NCBI RefSeq assembly: GCF_001050015.1
Contig: NZ_CVTB01000014.1
Coordinates: 1-8,073, forward strand
Direction of reading: 5' to 3'
DNA: 8,073 bases
Source: Mycolicibacterium malmesburyense
GTDB lineage: Bacteria; Actinomycetota; Actinomycetes; Mycobacteriales; Mycobacteriaceae
Within the stretch, counting starts at the first letter, position 1; each line of letters begins with the position of its first letter. This document shows positions 6,888-8,073 of this stretch, piece by piece. A program made the position numbers and the translations under genes. Below the pieces are notes generated by a model that was not told the origin of the DNA, searched no databases, and saw only the letters and a program-made list of their open reading frames with translations.

Positions 6888-7964
6888 GTGGCAAAAGGTA
6901 GGCTGCGGCGCCGGCTCGCCGCGATCGAGCAGGACCTGACCTCACAGCCCGACTCGCGGCTCGTGGACATCCTGCGGATCCCCGAACCGTTCGTCAGCCC
7001 CACCCAGCGGATCATCCGTCGCGTCATCTACGCGACGCTGGCGTTGATGGCCGCCGTGTTCATCGTCTACCTCGACCGCGACGGCTACCGCGACGTGCAG
7101 GACAACCAGCTGTCGTTCCTCGACTGCCTGTACTACGCGACGGTGTCGCTGTCGACGACCGGCTACGGCGACATCACCCCGTTCACCCCCGAAGCGCGGT
7201 TGATCAACGTCCTGGTGATCACCCCGCTGCGCGTCGCGTTCCTGATCGTGCTCATCGGCACCACCGTGGAGACGCTGACCAGCCAGTCGCGCGCGGCATT
7301 GAAGATCCAGCGATGGAGGAGCAGAGTGCGCAACCACACCGTCGTCATCGGTTACGGCACCAAGGGCAGGACGGCGGTCGCCGCGATGGTCGGCGACGAG
7401 GTCGCGCCCGCCGACATCGTCGTCGTCGACGAGAACGCGGGCGCACTCGAACGCGCCCGTGGGGCCGGGCTGGTCACCGTCCACGGCGACGCCACCAAGG
7501 CCGACATCCTGCGCCTGGCCAGCGCCCAGCACGCGAAGTCGATCATCGTCGCCACCGACGACGACGCCAGCGCGGTGTTGGTCACGTTGACCGCCCGCGA
7601 ACTCGCGCCGAACGCCAAGATCATCGCCGCGGCCCGCGAATCGGACAACCAGCACCTGCTGCGGCAGTCGGGCGCCGACTCGACCGTGGTGTCGTCGGAG
7701 ACCGCGGGACGCCTGCTCGGCATAGCCACCCAGACTCCCAGCGTTGTGCAGATCATGGAGGACCTGTTGACACCGGATGCCGGTTTCGCCATCGCCGAAC
7801 GGGAGGTCACGCCCAAAGAGGTCGGCGGCTCCCCGCGTCACCTGCACGACATCGTGCTCGGCGTGGTCCGCAACGGCGAACTGCTGCGCGTGGACTCACC
7901 GGAAGTCGACACGGTCGAATCCGGTGACCGGCTTCTTTACATCCGCAACGCCGATACCGAGTGA
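6888..7964 (+). CDS. Two-TM potassium channel with cytosolic RCK (TrkA-N/TrkA-C) domain
   Basis: A 358-residue membrane channel subunit, matching the M. tuberculosis Rv3200c type. A basic cytosolic N-terminus (1-45) precedes TM1 (about 46-62), a pore helix (about 76-90), the K+ selectivity filter TTGYGD (90-95) and TM2 (about 104-126). The C-terminal half is an RCK domain: a Rossmann fold with GYGTKG (155-160) and an acidic residue (D181) where NAD(H) or another nucleotide usually binds, the conserved ATDDDASA segment (222-229), and a TrkA-C subdomain from about 290. Such channels assemble as tetramers gated by a ring of RCK domains responding to ions or nucleotides; the ligand here cannot be read from sequence. 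GTG 6888 is the first possible start after an in-frame TAA at 6876-6878 and has no visible Shine-Dalgarno. A second in-frame GTG (V147) has a strong one. The stop overlaps the nudC start by one base. Confidence 0.93.
   Translation: MAKGRLRRRLAAIEQDLTSQPDSRLVDILRIPEPFVSPTQRIIRRVIYATLALMAAVFIVYLDRDGYRDVQDNQLSFLDCLYYATVSLSTTGYGDITPFTPEARLINVLVITPLRVAFLIVLIGTTVETLTSQSRAALKIQRWRSRVRNHTVVIGYGTKGRTAVAAMVGDEVAPADIVVVDENAGALERARGAGLVTVHGDATKADILRLASAQHAKSIIVATDDDASAVLVTLTARELAPNAKIIAAARESDNQHLLRQSGADSTVVSSETAGRLLGIATQTPSVVQIMEDLLTPDAGFAIAEREVTPKEVGGSPRHLHDIVLGVVRNGELLRVDSPEVDTVESGDRLLYIRNADTE
7315..7328 (+). promoter_or_regulatory. Internal Shine-Dalgarno and in-frame GTG for a free RCK subunit
   Basis: GGAGG (7315-7319) is followed after 6 nt by a GTG (7326-7328) that is codon 147 of the channel gene, four codons before the first RCK beta strand (TVVIGYG). 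Starting there gives a soluble RCK polypeptide of 212 residues. The Shine-Dalgarno is spelled with AGG and AGA arginine codons (R144, R146), which are rare in GC-rich mycobacterial genes. The archaeal channel MthK makes separate RCK subunits from an internal start at the same domain boundary. Use of this start is inferred. Confidence 0.5.
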
Positions 7965-8073
7965 TGGCCCCGTTCCGCCTGCGCAACACTCCGCTGCTGT
8001 CCCGAGTCGGGGCCGACCGCGCCGACGCCCTGCGCACCGACGTCGACGCCGCCGTGGCCGGATGGCCCGACGC
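7964..8073 (+). CDS. nudC: NudC, NAD(H) pyrophosphatase (N-terminal fragment)
   Basis: The first 36 codons of a gene cut off by the window end. The translation contains RLRNTPLLSRVGADRAD (5-21) followed by LRTDVDAAVAGWPD (23-36). I recognise this as the N-terminus of mycobacterial NudC, and the position directly after the channel gene fits that locus. NudC is a Nudix hydrolase that cleaves NADH/NAD+ to NMN(H) and AMP and can remove NAD caps from RNA; in mycobacteria it is also reported to degrade the NAD adducts of isoniazid and ethionamide. The Nudix box and zinc site lie beyond the window, so catalytic residues cannot be checked. The ATG uses the last base of the channel stop (TGATG), and no clear Shine-Dalgarno precedes it, so translation probably depends on ribosomes finishing the channel gene. 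Confidence 0.82.
   Translation, partial: MAPFRLRNTPLLSRVGADRADALRTDVDAAVAGWPD

Noticed and set aside
5845..6945. Long open frame of 366 codons on the minus strand
   Set aside because: It overlaps adnB and the DoxX-like gene in another phase, is rich in Arg/Gly/Pro with no recognisable motif, and is a typical frame shadow in GC-rich DNA.
1..8073. LexA SOS box, CRISPR repeats, tRNA/rRNA, insertion-sequence ends, attachment sites
   Set aside because: Looked for by eye on both strands. No full TCGAAC-N4-GTTCGA, repeated spacer array, tRNA-like fold or terminal inverted repeats were found. Very short or divergent sites could be missed without computation.

Overview
The window is GC-rich and almost fully coding, with start and stop codons of successive genes overlapping. 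It carries an adnA-adnB pair, the DNA-end-resecting motor-nuclease typical of Actinomycetales. A two-TM K+ channel/RCK gene and the start of nudC follow. That order matches the mycobacterial locus known in M. tuberculosis as Rv3202c-Rv3201c-Rv3200c-nudC, so a Mycobacterium or Mycolicibacterium chromosome is the best guess. This rests on recalled gene order and protein motifs, not on a database search.

Layout: (1) Bases 1-39 may hold the first 13 codons of a divergent minus-strand gene; its start is 34 bp from that of adnA. (2) adnA (74-3196) and adnB (3193-6438) overlap by ATGA and form one translationally coupled unit. Each encodes a UvrD-like motor joined to a RecB-like nuclease. AdnB has a full set of intact helicase motifs. 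AdnA has a degenerate motor but carries four cysteines positioned for an Fe-S cluster in its nuclease. (3) A small four-helix DoxX-like membrane protein (6435-6839, minus strand) converges on adnB, the two stop codons sharing one CTAG. (4) A 48-bp divergent spacer (6840-6887) separates it from the K+ channel gene (6888-7964). (5) nudC starts on the last base of the channel stop codon and runs off the window at 8073.

How the genes work together: AdnA and AdnB form one heterodimer that processes double-strand breaks. The channel and nudC look co-transcribed but have no evident role in that process. The DoxX-like gene splits the plus-strand run, so the channel and nudC probably need their own promoter.

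The most interesting signal is inside the channel gene. A strong Shine-Dalgarno sequence precedes an in-frame GTG exactly where the RCK domain begins, while the full-length start has no visible Shine-Dalgarno. This resembles the internal translation start that supplies free RCK subunits to the archaeal channel MthK. A second candidate is a partial PafBC-type DNA-damage promoter placed to give a leaderless adnA transcript. I see no wholly new system, mobile element, CRISPR array, tRNA or rRNA.
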